Below, piece after piece: positions 19,997 to 28,950 of a DNA stretch of 64,000 nt (the first letter of the stretch is position 1; each line of letters starts with the position of its first letter). The notes beneath the pieces are model-generated. The model was not told the DNA's origin. It saw only the letters and a program-made list of their open reading frames with translations, and searched no databases. The DNA comes from Cyanobacteriota bacterium (GTDB lineage: Bacteria; Acidobacteriota; Vicinamibacteria; Vicinamibacterales; UBA2999): assembly GCA_019752015.1 (NCBI GenBank), contig JAIEMQ010000002.1, positions 1 through 64,000 on the forward strand, read 5' to 3'. Both the position numbers and the translations under genes were made by a program.

Positions 19997-21501
19997 TACG
20001 AGCCCGCCCGCGCGCGGCGCTTCGTCAACGCTGCCCGCGCCACCTCGCCGTCGTCGAACGGCAGCACCCGATCGCCGATCTGCTGGTACTTCTCGTGGCC
20101 CTTGCCGGCGATCAGCACCACGTCACCGGCGGCCGCCATCGCGACCGCCCGCTCGATGGCGGCGGCGCGATCGACCAGCGATTCCACGATCGGCGCGCGC
20201 GACGATGCCTGGCTGCCGGCGGGAATGCCGCGCTCGATCTCCTCGATGATCCGCACCGGCTCTTCCGAGCGCGGGTTGTCGGAGGTGATCACGACGACAT
20301 CGCTCAGCCGCGCGGCCACCATGCCCATCAACGGCCGCTTCGATCGATCGCGATCGCCGCCGCAGCCGAACACCGTGATCAATCGCTTCGCCGACAGCGG
20401 CCGCGCCGTCTCGAGCAGGTTGCGCAGCGCGTCGTCGGTGTGCGCGTAGTCGACGACAACGGTGACGTCGTCGCCGCCGCCGGACACGACTTCGAATCGC
20501 CCCGGCACGCCGGACAGTCCGGACACGCCGGTTTCGATCGCGGCAATGGGCACGTCGATCGAGATCGCGGCCGCGGTCGCGGCGAGGATGTTGTAGACGT
20601 TCGGACGGCCGACCAGCTTCGACGAGATCCGCACGGTACCTTGCGGCGTCTTGACGTCGAAGCGAAGTCCCGCCAGCGTCATCTCGATCGGTCCCGGCGT
20701 GACGTCGGCTGTCGCGTTGATCGCGTAGGTCAACGGCCGCTGGCTGATCTCGACAAGAGACGGTCCGCGCGGATCGTCCATGTTGATCACGCCGGCGGCG
20801 CCGGCCGGCAACATCTCGAACAGGCGGCGCTTCGCCGCGAAGTACGCCTCCATGTCCTCGTGGAAATCGAGATGGTCACGAGTGAGATTCGTGAAGACGC
20901 CCGCGGCGAAGCGCATGCCGTCGACGCGCTTCAACGACAGCGCGTGCGACGAGACTTCCATCACCGCCGATTGACAGCCGTGCTGCAGCATTTCGCTCAA
21001 CAGCTGCTGCACGTCTGGCGCCTCCGGTGTGGTGCGCGACGCTTCGCGATCCTCGCCGCCGATCCGATAGGCCACGGTGCCGAGCATCCCGGCGCGCTTG
21101 CCCGCGGCATCCAGGATGGACGCGAGCAGATAACTGGTCGTGGTCTTGCCGTTCGTGCCGGTGACGCCGACGACCGGCATCCGCCTGCTCGGATGATCGA
21201 AAAACCGATCCGCGAGCAGCGCGAGCGCGAGCCGCGCATCGCGAACCGTGATCCATGGCACAGCGACCGACGCCGGACGCGCCGATTCCGAAACGATCGC
21301 GCTCGCACCGCGCTGCGCTGCCTGTTCCGCAAACGCGCCACCGTCGGCGCGAAGACCCTTGAGTGCGACGAACACGGATGCGGGAACAACGCGGCGCGAG
21401 TCGTAGGCAACGGCGCTAATCGACGCATTTCGATTAAGCCCTGCAGGCGGTGCATCGGCCGCCAGGTCGCGCAGGGCATCGACGAGATCGGCGAGGGTCA
21501 C
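19996..21501 (-). CDS. murE: MurE UDP-MurNAc-dipeptide--meso-DAP ligase
   Basis: Adds the third residue of the peptide stem; 501 residues. The GTG at 21501 is chosen: it overlaps the upstream stop as GTGA and has GGAG six bases ahead. P-loop GTNGKTTTSY (about 115-124). The substrate-specifying motif DNPRSEEP near the C-terminus is the version typical of meso-diaminopimelate-adding enzymes, so this organism should have DAP-type peptidoglycan. Confidence 0.96.
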   Translation of the reverse strand: MTLADLVDALRDLAADAPPAGLNRNASISAVAYDSRRVVPASVFVALKGLRADGGAFAEQAAQRGASAIVSESARPASVAVPWITVRDARLALALLADRFFDHPSRRMPVVGVTGTNGKTTTSYLLASILDAAGKRAGMLGTVAYRIGGEDREASRTTPEAPDVQQLLSEMLQHGCQSAVMEVSSHALSLKRVDGMRFAAGVFTNLTRDHLDFHEDMEAYFAAKRRLFEMLPAGAAGVINMDDPRGPSLVEISQRPLTYAINATADVTPGPIEMTLAGLRFDVKTPQGTVRISSKLVGRPNVYNILAATAAAISIDVPIAAIETGVSGLSGVPGRFEVVSGGGDDVTVVVDYAHTDDALRNLLETARPLSAKRLITVFGCGGDRDRSKRPLMGMVAARLSDVVVITSDNPRSEEPVRIIEEIERGIPAGSQASSRAPIVESLVDRAAAIERAVAMAAAGDVVLIAGKGHEKYQQIGDRVLPFDDGEVARAALTKRRARAGS

Positions 21502-23519
21502 CGTGGATCTCCAACGGCTCCCGCCGGCCGCGGCAGCGAGCGGCGATTGAGGACCAGCGTGCAAGTCGCGCCGGGCTCGAGCGGCGATCCGGCGACAGGG
21601 CTCTGATCGACGACGACGCCGGTGCCTTCCATGCGCGCGGTGAGGCCAAGCCGCGCGAGCTCGCGCAGCGCTTCGCGCGCGCTCATGCCGCGAAGGTCCG
21701 GCAATCCCGTCTCGGCCATGCTCGCCGGCATGGCGACAATGTTCGGCGTGACGAGCGCGGTTGGCGTGACCGGCGTGACGGCGTTGCGCGCGACGATCAC
21801 CGGCGGCGCCGGATTGATCGTCGGCGTGATGCCAAGCTGGCGCAGGCTCGCTTCCGCGATGCGCTTGAAGATCGGCGCGGCGATTGCGCCGCCGGTATCA
21901 CTGGCGGCGCGCGGCGAATCGACCATCACGATGATCGTCAGCACCGGCGCGCGCGACGGCACGAAGCCGACAAACGACACGTTCTCCTGTTCCTGCGAAT
22001 ACCGGCCGTTCACGAGCTTGTCGGCGGTGCCGGTCTTGCCGGCAACTTCGTAGCTCACGAGCCGCGCGCCCTTGGCCGTACCGTCAGTGACGACCTTCTC
22101 CATGATTTCGGTGACGGTCGACGCGGTCGCCGGAAGAATCGCCTGACGGACCGCCTTCGGCATGATCGCGGTGCGCACGCTGCCCTTGACGATCGCGCGC
22201 ACCACGTGCGGCTCGTACAACGTGCCGCCGTTGGCAATCACGCTCGCGGCCGCGGCCATCTGCAGCGGCGTGACGGCAACCTGGTAACCCATCGACACCG
22301 ACGCCAGCGCGCTGTCGTTCAGCTTCGACGGCTCCCACACAATGCCCGGGCTCTCGCTTGGAAAATCCGGCGACGAAGGACGGCCAAAGCCGAAGCGCCG
22401 GATGTACAGGCCCATGCGCTCGGCGCCCACTCGCAGCCCGACCTGGATCGCGCCGACGTTGCTCGACTTCACGATCACGTCGGTGAACGACAACGGACCA
22501 TAGTCGTGGCCCATGTCGGTGATCGGCTTGCGGCCCGGGAACTTGATCACGCCGCCGAGCGTGTCGATGATCTCCTCGGGCTTGACGACGCGCTCCTGCA
22601 GCGCGGCCGATGCGGTCACGAGCTTGAACGTCGATCCCGGCTCGTACAAGTCCTGCACCGCGCGATTGCGGCGCGCGTGCTCCGATGAATCGCCGTAATC
22701 GTTCGGATTGAACGTCGGCCAGCTCGCCATCGCGAGGATCTCGCCGCTGTGCGGATCCATGATCACGGCGGTGCCGCCGTCGGCGCGCGCAGCTTCGACG
22801 CCGGCGCGGACTTCGCGCTCCGCGATGTACTGCAGGTGCTGGTCGATGGTCAGCTCGATCGACGCGCCGGCGGTCGGCGTCCGCTCGAGGCGGCTGAAGA
22901 CGTGACGCCGCGCGTCGGTCTGCACGAGCAGCTTGCCTTCGCGTCCGCGCACCGTCTTGTCGTAGGTCGCTTCGAGGCCGCTCAGCCCGACGTTGTCGAC
23001 GCCGACGTAGCCGAGCAAGTGCGCGGCGAGCTCGCGATTCGGGTAGTAGCGCTTGCTCTCCTTGCGGAAGGCAACGCCCTCCAGACCGAGCGCGGCAACA
23101 CGCTTCGCCTGCATGGGCGATGCGCGGCGGCGCACATACACGAACGAGCGCTGCTGCGACAGGCGATCGCGCAGCTCGTCGCGCGTCTTCTTCGTGCAGT
23201 CGTCGAGCGCGTCGCAGAGCGCGGCGGCGGTCTTGGCGGCGTCAGCAATCTCGGTGGGCACCGCGTAGATGGTGTCCGCGTCCACGCTATACGCGAGCAG
23301 GCGGCCGCTGCGATCGAAAATCTCGCCGCGCTTGGCCGGCGCGACGACGGTGCTCATCTGCTGCCGCTCGGCGCGCGCGACGAGCTGATCGTGCTGCATC
23401 ACCTGCAGCACCACGAGGCGCGCCTCGATCGCCAGCGCCCACAGTACGAGCAGCGCCGCGGCCGCCATGAGGCGGCTCTTCAGCGTTGCGCGCCAGTGCG
23501 GATCGGGCGGGAGGGCCAC
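21498..23519 (-). CDS. ftsI: class B penicillin-binding protein (FtsI-like) with PASTA
   Basis: Septal transpeptidase cross-linking peptidoglycan, partner of FtsW; 673 residues, GTG start. One N-terminal transmembrane helix (about 16-38), a PBP dimerisation region, then the transpeptidase domain with STFK (Ser 296), SSN (352-354) and KTGT (495-498). The last about 60 residues form one PASTA-like domain ('LPDLRGMSAREALRELARLGLTARMEG'), as in FtsI/SpoVD proteins of several non-enterobacterial phyla. It lies between ftsL and murE, the usual ftsI position. Confidence 0.95.
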   Translation of the reverse strand: MALPPDPHWRATLKSRLMAAAALLVLWALAIEARLVVLQVMQHDQLVARAERQQMSTVVAPAKRGEIFDRSGRLLAYSVDADTIYAVPTEIADAAKTAAALCDALDDCTKKTRDELRDRLSQQRSFVYVRRRASPMQAKRVAALGLEGVAFRKESKRYYPNRELAAHLLGYVGVDNVGLSGLEATYDKTVRGREGKLLVQTDARRHVFSRLERTPTAGASIELTIDQHLQYIAEREVRAGVEAARADGGTAVIMDPHSGEILAMASWPTFNPNDYGDSSEHARRNRAVQDLYEPGSTFKLVTASAALQERVVKPEEIIDTLGGVIKFPGRKPITDMGHDYGPLSFTDVIVKSSNVGAIQVGLRVGAERMGLYIRRFGFGRPSSPDFPSESPGIVWEPSKLNDSALASVSMGYQVAVTPLQMAAAASVIANGGTLYEPHVVRAIVKGSVRTAIMPKAVRQAILPATASTVTEIMEKVVTDGTAKGARLVSYEVAGKTGTADKLVNGRYSQEQENVSFVGFVPSRAPVLTIIVMVDSPRAASDTGGAIAAPIFKRIAEASLRQLGITPTINPAPPVIVARNAVTPVTPTALVTPNIVAMPASMAETGLPDLRGMSAREALRELARLGLTARMEGTGVVVDQSPVAGSPLEPGATCTLVLNRRSLPRPAGAVGDPR

Positions 23520-23537
23520 GGGATGACTCAGTCCTGG

Positions 23538-23930
23538 TTACCGGGCCGCGACGACCGACTTGGCCGGCGGCACGCTGGGGGCGACACGCTCGAGCACGAC
23601 GGCTTCGTTGTCGCCGGGCGCGACCATGCCGAGGCGCTCGGTGGCGAGCTTCTCGATGCGCTGCGGCGCGCGCAGCGTTTCCATCTCGAGGCGGAGGTGA
23701 CGGTTGATGTCGCTTTCGGCGGCGCGATCGCGCTGCATCTGCTCGAGGCGATAGCCGTGGCGCAGCAGCTCGAAGTGCTGCCAGGCCGAGAACAGCAGCG
23801 CGACGACCAGCACGATGCCGATGCCGAGCGACTGCCACAGATCGCGCAGGCGGCGTTCATCGACTTCGCGAACAATCTGGTTGTTGCGAAAGTCCTTCCG
23901 AATTTCGTATTCGAAAGTGCCTTTGTCCAT
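23538..23930 (-). CDS. ftsL: FtsL-like divisome protein
   Basis: Small bitopic membrane protein, 130 residues, starting at the ATG at 23930 after GAGGGGGC. A charged N-terminal tail is followed by one transmembrane helix (about 33-52) and a periplasmic helical stretch (about 53-105) with heptad-like spacing, then 'TERLGMVAPG', a motif often seen at the end of FtsL/FtsB coiled coils. Sequence identity to characterised FtsL proteins is low, and the call rests on size, topology and its place between rsmH and the PBP gene. Confidence 0.88.
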   Translation of the reverse strand: MDKGTFEYEIRKDFRNNQIVREVDERRLRDLWQSLGIGIVLVVALLFSAWQHFELLRHGYRLEQMQRDRAAESDINRHLRLEMETLRAPQRIEKLATERLGMVAPGDNEAVVLERVAPSVPPAKSVVAAR

Positions 23931-23940
23931 ATGCCCCCTC

Positions 23941-24915
23941 TTAACCTGTCTCGCCGTAGCTCGTTCTGTGAGCGAAGGCGGACCCAACACGCACTGCGGC
24001 GCGCAGCTTGGCGCTTCTCGCGCGCGGATTCGCTGCGGCCTCGGCATCCGCCGCAATCACCGGATGCTTCGTCAACAGCTTCAACACCGTTCCACCCGCC
24101 GAAGGCGGTCTCGCCGACGCTCGCTCTTTGAGCGAAGGCGGACGCGACAACGCGCGGAACGTGTGTTTCACCACGCGGTCTTCCAACGAGTGAAACGCGA
24201 TCAGGGCGATCCGTCCCTGGCTCTGCAGTCTCGTCACTGCTGAACCGATAAACGAATCGAGCCCGTCCAGCTCGCCGTTGACCCAGATGCGCAGCGCCTG
24301 GAAGGTGCGCGTCGCCGGATCAATCCGCTGCCATCCGCGTGCGGCCACCGCGCGCCGCACGATCTCCGCCAGCCGCGCCGTCGTCTCGATGCGCGACTGC
24401 TGCCGCGCCGTGACGATCGCCCGCGCGACCCGCCGCGATCGCCGCTCTTCGCCGAACTGGTAGATCACGTCGGCAAGCTCGTGCTCATCGACGCGATCGA
24501 TCAGTTCGGCTGCGGTCTCGCCCCTCGTGCGGTCCATGCGCATATCGAGGGGCTCATCACGGCGAAAACTAAAACCCCGGCCTTCCGCATCGAGCTGCAT
24601 CGACGACACGCCGAAGTCCGCGAGCAACCCCGAAACCTCCGCGACGCCTTCGGCGTCGAGCACGGCGCCGATCTCGCGATAGTTCGCGTGGACCAGCGTC
24701 ACGCGATCACCAAACGGCGCGAGCGCCTCACGCGCGATCGCCAGGGCGTCGGTGTCGCGATCGATGCCGATCAGCCGCGACGCGCCGCCCTCGAGGAGCA
24801 TTCGCGCGTGGCCGCCGAGACCGACCGTGCAATCGACGAAGATGCCGCCGCGCTCGGGTTGCAGGAGCGCTCGCACTTCGTCGAGGAGAACCGGAACGTG
24901 TTGCTGTTCCGACAA
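23941..24915 (-). CDS. rsmH: 16S rRNA m4C1402 methyltransferase RsmH
   Basis: SAM-dependent methyltransferase (MraW), 324 residues, TTG start four bases past the mraZ stop. The family opening HVPVLLDEV is present, with the SAM-binding motif 'FVDCTVGLGGHARMLLE' (about 26-42) and 'GLLADFGVSSMQLD'. Two copies of dispersed element B have altered it. One adds 'SLKERASARPPSAGG' near residues 258-270. The other supplies the last residues (FAHRTSYGETG) and the stop codon. The conserved C-terminal region lies between and just before these segments, so activity is probably retained. Confidence 0.94.
   Translation of the reverse strand: MSEQQHVPVLLDEVRALLQPERGGIFVDCTVGLGGHARMLLEGGASRLIGIDRDTDALAIAREALAPFGDRVTLVHANYREIGAVLDAEGVAEVSGLLADFGVSSMQLDAEGRGFSFRRDEPLDMRMDRTRGETAAELIDRVDEHELADVIYQFGEERRSRRVARAIVTARQQSRIETTARLAEIVRRAVAARGWQRIDPATRTFQALRIWVNGELDGLDSFIGSAVTRLQSQGRIALIAFHSLEDRVVKHTFRALSRPPSLKERASARPPSAGGTVLKLLTKHPVIAADAEAAANPRARSAKLRAAVRVGSAFAHRTSYGETG
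23945..23982. repeat. dispersed element, family B, at rsmH 3' end
   Basis: Contains the signature CTGTCTCGCCGTAGCTC and AGCGAAGGCGGA. On the minus strand it encodes the C-terminal residues of RsmH. Other copies: 24108-24142, 33581-33609, 42269-42300 and 53162-53192. Confidence 0.75.
24108..24142. repeat. dispersed element, family B, inside rsmH
   Basis: GTCTCGCCGACGCTCGC followed by TTTGAGCGAAGGCGGA, in frame in the RsmH C-terminal region. Same signature as the copy at 23945-23982, in the same orientation, about 160 bases away. Confidence 0.7.
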
Positions 24916-24918
24916 TCC

Positions 24919-25359
24919 TCAAATCCCGAAATCCGAAAGCGCCTTCGCGTCGTCGTCGGTGAACGGTTCGGCCGAGAGCTTCGCGACGAGACGCTCGTGG
25001 TTCCAGACCTCGAGGTAACTCTGCTGGCCAAGCACGTCGACATCGCCCGTGATTTGCGCGCTCTCACGCAGCCGCGGATGAATCACCACGCGTCCCTGCG
25101 CATCGAGCTCGGCGACCTGGCCGTAAAAATTCACGCGATCGAGAAATCTCTGCCGCGCGGGATTCGTGGAGGGGACCTGCGAGAGCCGACGCTCGAGGTC
25201 GGCCCACACCGGCATTGGATAGATGCGTACGGACTGGCCCGTCAGGCTCGTGACGAACAGCTCGGCGCCGTGATCTTTTTGAATCACTGCACGAAAACTG
25301 TTCGGAACCTTGAGCCGTCCCTTATCATCAATTTTCGCCGGCGCGTTGCCCCTGAGCAC
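24919..25359 (-). CDS. mraZ: MraZ transcriptional regulator
   Basis: AbrB-fold DNA-binding regulator of the dcw operon, first gene of the cluster. The GTG at 25359 gives 146 residues beginning VLRGNAPAKIDDKGRLKVP, matching the family N-terminus. The alternative GTG at 25383 adds eight residues but lies inside the operator repeats and only about eight bases from the predicted transcription start. Two SpoVT/AbrB-like half repeats are seen (DDKGRLKVP near residue 11 and DAQGRVVIHPRLRE near residue 88). Confidence 0.93.
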   Translation of the reverse strand: MLRGNAPAKIDDKGRLKVPNSFRAVIQKDHGAELFVTSLTGQSVRIYPMPVWADLERRLSQVPSTNPARQRFLDRVNFYGQVAELDAQGRVVIHPRLRESAQITGDVDVLGQQSYLEVWNHERLVAKLSAEPFTDDDAKALSDFGI

Positions 25360-25368
25360 GCCGACAAG

Positions 25369-25393
25369 TCCACTTCGCTCCACAAAAATCCAC
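25369..25393 (-). promoter_or_regulatory. putative MraZ operator (three GTGGA repeats)
   Basis: On the minus strand GTGGA occurs at 25393-25389, 25383-25379 and 25373-25369, each separated by exactly five bases. MraZ proteins are known to bind direct repeats of this type (TGGGN or GTGG cores, 10-base period) in the mraZ promoter. The repeats lie between the -10 box and the mraZ start, where binding would block initiation. Confidence 0.8.
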
Positions 25394-25397
25394 TGAG

Positions 25398-25426
25398 ATA
25401 GTAGAGACAGCCCACAAGGATGTCAA
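25398..25426 (-). promoter_or_regulatory. sigma70-type promoter of the dcw operon
   Basis: TTGACA (25426-25421), a 17-base spacer and TACTAT (25403-25398), reading toward mraZ. The -35 is a full consensus match and the -10 differs at one position. It predicts a start near 25391 and a leader of about 32 bases to the GTG at 25359. Confidence 0.8.
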
Positions 25427-25552
25427 CGCCCAAGTGCGTTAAACGATTGACAGATTTGGCGTTACGTCTTTGTTTCGCTCCCCATCCGGAGCCCTGTCAA
25501 ATTTTTGACTACTAGATGATGGCGAGGGGCGAAAGGATATGATGTTCTGTTC

Positions 25553-26641
25553 ATGCTTCACGCCGCGCTCATAGGCTTCCCCTCGACCGGAAAATCGACC
25601 CTGTTCCAGCTGATGACGAGCGCCAAAGACGCGCCGCGTGGCAAGGGCGACACCGTGATCGGCATCTCAAAGGTCCCGGACGTCAGGCTCGACAAGCTGA
25701 CGGCGATGTTCAATCCCAGGAAGACCGTGCCCGCGACGATCGAGTTCACCGATCTCGTGGCGCCAGGCAGAAGCGGCGGCGCCGCGGCGCTCGTCGACGT
25801 GGCCGGCTACAAAAACGCTGACGCGCTCGTGCACGTGGTGCGCGCGTTTCGCGATCCCGCCGTGCCGCATCCGTCTGGCTCGGTCGATCCGGCGCGCGAC
25901 GCGCAGGCGATGGAGGATGAATTGATCCTCGCCGACCTCGGCGTTGTCGAGCGGAGGCTCGAGCGCATGGAGAAGGATCTTAAGCGGGGCAAGTCGGCTG
26001 AGCTCGATAAGGAAAAAGATCTGCTGCTCAGGTGCAAGAGCGCGCTCGAGAACGGCCAGCCGCTGCGCGCGCTCGGTCTCGCCGGCGAAGATCTCCGGCG
26101 ACTGCGCGGCTTCCAATTGCTCTCGGCAAAACCACTCCTCGTCGTCATCAATCTCGATGAAGCAGACGTCGATGCCGCGGTCAGCGTCGAACAGGCGGCC
26201 GAGCGCACCGGCATGAAGGCGTTTCTCTCGCGCGAAGGCACGCGTGCCGTGCCGCTCTGCGCGAAGATCGAACTCGAGATCGCGGCTCTCGAACCGGCTG
26301 ATGCCGAAGCGTTTCTCAAGGACATGGGCCTCAGCGAATCAGGTCTCAATCGCGTCATCCGCGGCAGTTACGATCTGCTCGGCTACATGTCGTTCCTCAC
26401 CGTCGGCGAGGACGAATGCCGCGCCTGGTCGATCCGCCGCGGCACCAGCGCGCTCGATGCGGCTGGTGAGATTCACAGCGACATCCAGCGCGGCTTCATC
26501 CGCGCCGAAGTGGTCGGCTACGACGCGTTCATGGCGCGCGGCACGATGGCCGCCTGCCGCGACAACGGCGAGCTCCGCCTCGAGGGCAAGGAATACATCG
26601 TCCAGGACGGCGACATCATCAACTTCAGACACGCGACGTAA
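25553..26641 (+). CDS. ychF: divergent YchF/OLA1-family GTPase
   Basis: 362 residues, the usual length of YchF, with the Obg-like G domain, a helical insertion (about 120-170) and a C-terminal TGS domain (about 275-362, 'GTMAACRDNGELRLEGKEYIVQDGDIINFR'). YchF proteins bind ATP or GTP and associate with ribosomes. This copy is unusual. The P-loop reads GFPSTGKST instead of the common NVGKS form. The G3 region reads DLVAPGRSGG where YchF normally has DIAGLV plus a glycine-rich loop. The NLDE specificity motif is kept. It is transcribed divergently from mraZ. Confidence 0.85.
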   Translation: MLHAALIGFPSTGKSTLFQLMTSAKDAPRGKGDTVIGISKVPDVRLDKLTAMFNPRKTVPATIEFTDLVAPGRSGGAAALVDVAGYKNADALVHVVRAFRDPAVPHPSGSVDPARDAQAMEDELILADLGVVERRLERMEKDLKRGKSAELDKEKDLLLRCKSALENGQPLRALGLAGEDLRRLRGFQLLSAKPLLVVINLDEADVDAAVSVEQAAERTGMKAFLSREGTRAVPLCAKIELEIAALEPADAEAFLKDMGLSESGLNRVIRGSYDLLGYMSFLTVGEDECRAWSIRRGTSALDAAGEIHSDIQRGFIRAEVVGYDAFMARGTMAACRDNGELRLEGKEYIVQDGDIINFRHAT

Positions 26642-27504
26642 TGGCATCGCCCGAGTCCGTGACCGTCGTCGTGCCCGCGTTCAACGAGAGCGGCAGCATT
26701 GGCGGCGTCGTAACGGCCTTGCGGGCAGCGGCACCGTGGCACGAAGTGATCGTGATCGACGACGGGTCCACCGACGGCACCGGCAAGGCCGCCCAAGACG
26801 CCGGCGCCCGAGTCGTCCGGCATCCCTACAACAAGGGCAACGGCGCCGCGGTGAAGAGCGGCATTCGCGCCGCCAGCGGCGAGTGGATCGCGATCGTCGA
26901 TGCCGACGGGCAACATCGTACCGACGATGCGAAACGGATCGTCGAGAAGCTCGGCGACTACGATCTGGTGATCGGCGCGCGCGATCCGCGCACGCAGGCC
27001 ACCGCCGGACGCCGCATCGGCAACGCGGTCCTCAACTGGCTCGCAAGCTACCTCACCGAGCGGCCGATTCCGGATCTGACCTCGGGGTATCGGGCCGCGC
27101 GCCGGGACTACCTGCTCGAGTTCATCCACCTGCTGCCGAACGGCTTCTCGACGCCGACCACGACGACGCTGGCCTTCATCAAGGCAGGCTACAATGTCGC
27201 GTTCGAACCGATTGCCGCCGCGCCGCGCGTGGGGACCTCGAAGATCCGGCTGGCCAGCGACGGCGCAAAATTTTTTCTGATCTTGCTGAAAGTCATCACC
27301 ATCTTCAGCCCGCTGCGCATCTTCGCGCCCGTGAGCGGCGTCGCCTTCGCCGTCGGCGCGGCCTATGGCGCGTGGAACTACGTCTATCACGCGCGCATTC
27401 CCAACGGCGCGGTGCTGCTGCTGATGTTCGCGGTGTTCGTGATCCTGGTCGGGCTGATCTCGGAACAGATCTCCGCGCTGCGGTTCGAGGGCCGGCGCTC
27501 GTAG
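26641..27504 (+). CDS. family 2 glycosyltransferase with C-terminal membrane helices
   Basis: 287 residues. The N-terminal GT-A domain has the GT2 signatures VVPAFNESGSIGGVV, VIDDGSTDGTG and DADGQH, and 'DLTSGYRAARRDYL' resembles dolichyl/polyprenyl-phosphate hexose synthases. Two hydrophobic helices (about 220-245 and 255-275) anchor it. The product is probably a polyprenyl-phosphate sugar or a step of a surface glycan. Start overlaps the ychF stop by one base. Confidence 0.88.
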   Translation: MASPESVTVVVPAFNESGSIGGVVTALRAAAPWHEVIVIDDGSTDGTGKAAQDAGARVVRHPYNKGNGAAVKSGIRAASGEWIAIVDADGQHRTDDAKRIVEKLGDYDLVIGARDPRTQATAGRRIGNAVLNWLASYLTERPIPDLTSGYRAARRDYLLEFIHLLPNGFSTPTTTTLAFIKAGYNVAFEPIAAAPRVGTSKIRLASDGAKFFLILLKVITIFSPLRIFAPVSGVAFAVGAAYGAWNYVYHARIPNGAVLLLMFAVFVILVGLISEQISALRFEGRRS

Positions 27505-27508
27505 CGGC

Positions 27509-28231
27509 ATGACGAAAACGCTGGTCCTCATCCCGACCTACAACGAGAAGGACAACATCCCGATCCTCGTCGCGGATCTGATGACGATCCCCGGCGTGTC
27601 GGTGATGGTGCTCGACGATCAATCCCCGGACGGCACCGGCAAGGTCGCCGACGAGCTCGGCGTGAAGTACCCCGGGCGCGTCTTCGCGTTGCATCGCACC
27701 GGCCAGCGCGGCCTCGGCGTCTCGTACCTCGAGGGCTTCCATCGCGCGATTGACAGCGACTACGACTTCGTCGGGCAGATGGACGCGGATCTCTCGCACG
27801 ATCCGAAGTACCTGCCGGCGATGATCGAAGCGGCCGGCAAGGGCGCCGACCTCGTGATCGGCTCGCGCTACCTGAACGGCATCAGCGTCGTGAACTGGCC
27901 GCTGCGGCGCATCATCCTGAGCCAGTTCGCCAACTTCTACATCCGCACCGTGACCGGCCTGCACCTTCGCGACATCACCACCGGCTATCGCTGCTGGCGC
28001 CGCGAGTCGCTCGCCAAATTGCCGCTCGATCGCATCGTCTCCGACGGCTACGCGTTCCTGCTCGACGTCACGTTCATGGCCGCCGACGCCGGCCTCGAGA
28101 TCGTCGAATCGCCCATCATCTTCATCGAGCGCCGCATTGGCGCGTCGAAGCTGTCGAGCGGCGTGCTGCTCGAGTCGCTGTTGACACCGTGGAAGCTGAT
28201 CATGCGGCACGGCCGCATCAAGTCGCGCTGA
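27509..28231 (+). CDS. polyprenol monophosphomannose synthase-like GT2
   Basis: 240-residue soluble GT2 resembling DPM1-type enzymes that transfer mannose or another hexose from a nucleotide sugar to a polyprenyl phosphate. It shows LIPTYNEKDNIP, VLDDQSPDGTG, DADLSHDP and the acceptor-region motif 'DITTGYRCWRR'. It lies four bases after the first GT2 and overlaps the next gene, suggesting coupled expression. The sugar is not determined. Confidence 0.9.
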   Translation: MTKTLVLIPTYNEKDNIPILVADLMTIPGVSVMVLDDQSPDGTGKVADELGVKYPGRVFALHRTGQRGLGVSYLEGFHRAIDSDYDFVGQMDADLSHDPKYLPAMIEAAGKGADLVIGSRYLNGISVVNWPLRRIILSQFANFYIRTVTGLHLRDITTGYRCWRRESLAKLPLDRIVSDGYAFLLDVTFMAADAGLEIVESPIIFIERRIGASKLSSGVLLESLLTPWKLIMRHGRIKSR

Positions 28232-28950
28232 TGCCCGGGCTCAGTGTGTTCTTCCCGGCCTACAACGATGCCGGCACGATTGCCAGCCTCGTCATCACGT
28301 CGGTCAAAGTCGCGGCGACGCTGACCGACGACTTCGAAGTGATCGTCATCAACGACGGCAGCACCGACGACACCGCCAAGATCCTCGACGAGCTGGCGCG
28401 CATTTACCCCGATCGCGTCCGCATTGTTCACCACGACGGCAACCGCGGCTACGGCGGCGCGCTGCGCACCGGCTTCGCGACCGCGCGCAAGGACTACGTC
28501 TTCTACACCGACGGCGATGCTCAGTACGATCCGTCCGAAGTGACGCTGCTCTGGGCCAAGATGGCCGACGACGTCGATTGGGTGAACGGCTGGAAGATCA
28601 GCCGTTCCGATCCGCTGCACCGCATCGTCATCGGCCGCATCTACCACCACATGGTGAAGCTGCTGTTCGGGCTCAAGGTCCGCGACGTCGACTGCGATTT
28701 CCGCCTGATGCGGCGGCGCATTTTCGACGTCGTCACCCTGGAAAAAAGCAGCGGCGTCATCTGCCTGGAGATGATGAAGAAGTTCCAGGACGCCGGATTC
28801 CGCGTTGCGGAACATCCCGTTCACCACTACCATCGCGCCTACGGCAAGTCGCAGTTCTTCAACTTTCCGCGAATCTACCGGACGGCGATTGACGTGATGA
28901 AACTGTGGTGGGTGCTGGTAATCAAGCAGGAACACCTCAAGGGCCGATGA
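28231..28950 (+). CDS. family 2 glycosyltransferase
   Basis: 239 residues starting at the ATG overlapping the preceding stop (TGATG). GT2 motifs: FFPAYNDAGTI, VINDGSTDDT, 'NRGYGGALRTGF' and DGDAQYDPS. The 'DVDCDFRLMRR' stretch is common in polyprenyl-glycosyltransferases. No transmembrane helix is predicted by eye. It forms the third GT2 in a row with the two upstream genes. Confidence 0.88.
   Translation: MPGLSVFFPAYNDAGTIASLVITSVKVAATLTDDFEVIVINDGSTDDTAKILDELARIYPDRVRIVHHDGNRGYGGALRTGFATARKDYVFYTDGDAQYDPSEVTLLWAKMADDVDWVNGWKISRSDPLHRIVIGRIYHHMVKLLFGLKVRDVDCDFRLMRRRIFDVVTLEKSSGVICLEMMKKFQDAGFRVAEHPVHHYHRAYGKSQFFNFPRIYRTAIDVMKLWWVLVIKQEHLKGR

Noticed and set aside
25447..25475. TTGACA on the plus strand as a ychF promoter
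   Set aside because: No acceptable -10 at 16-18 bases (TTGTTT only), and it lies some distance from the ychF start.
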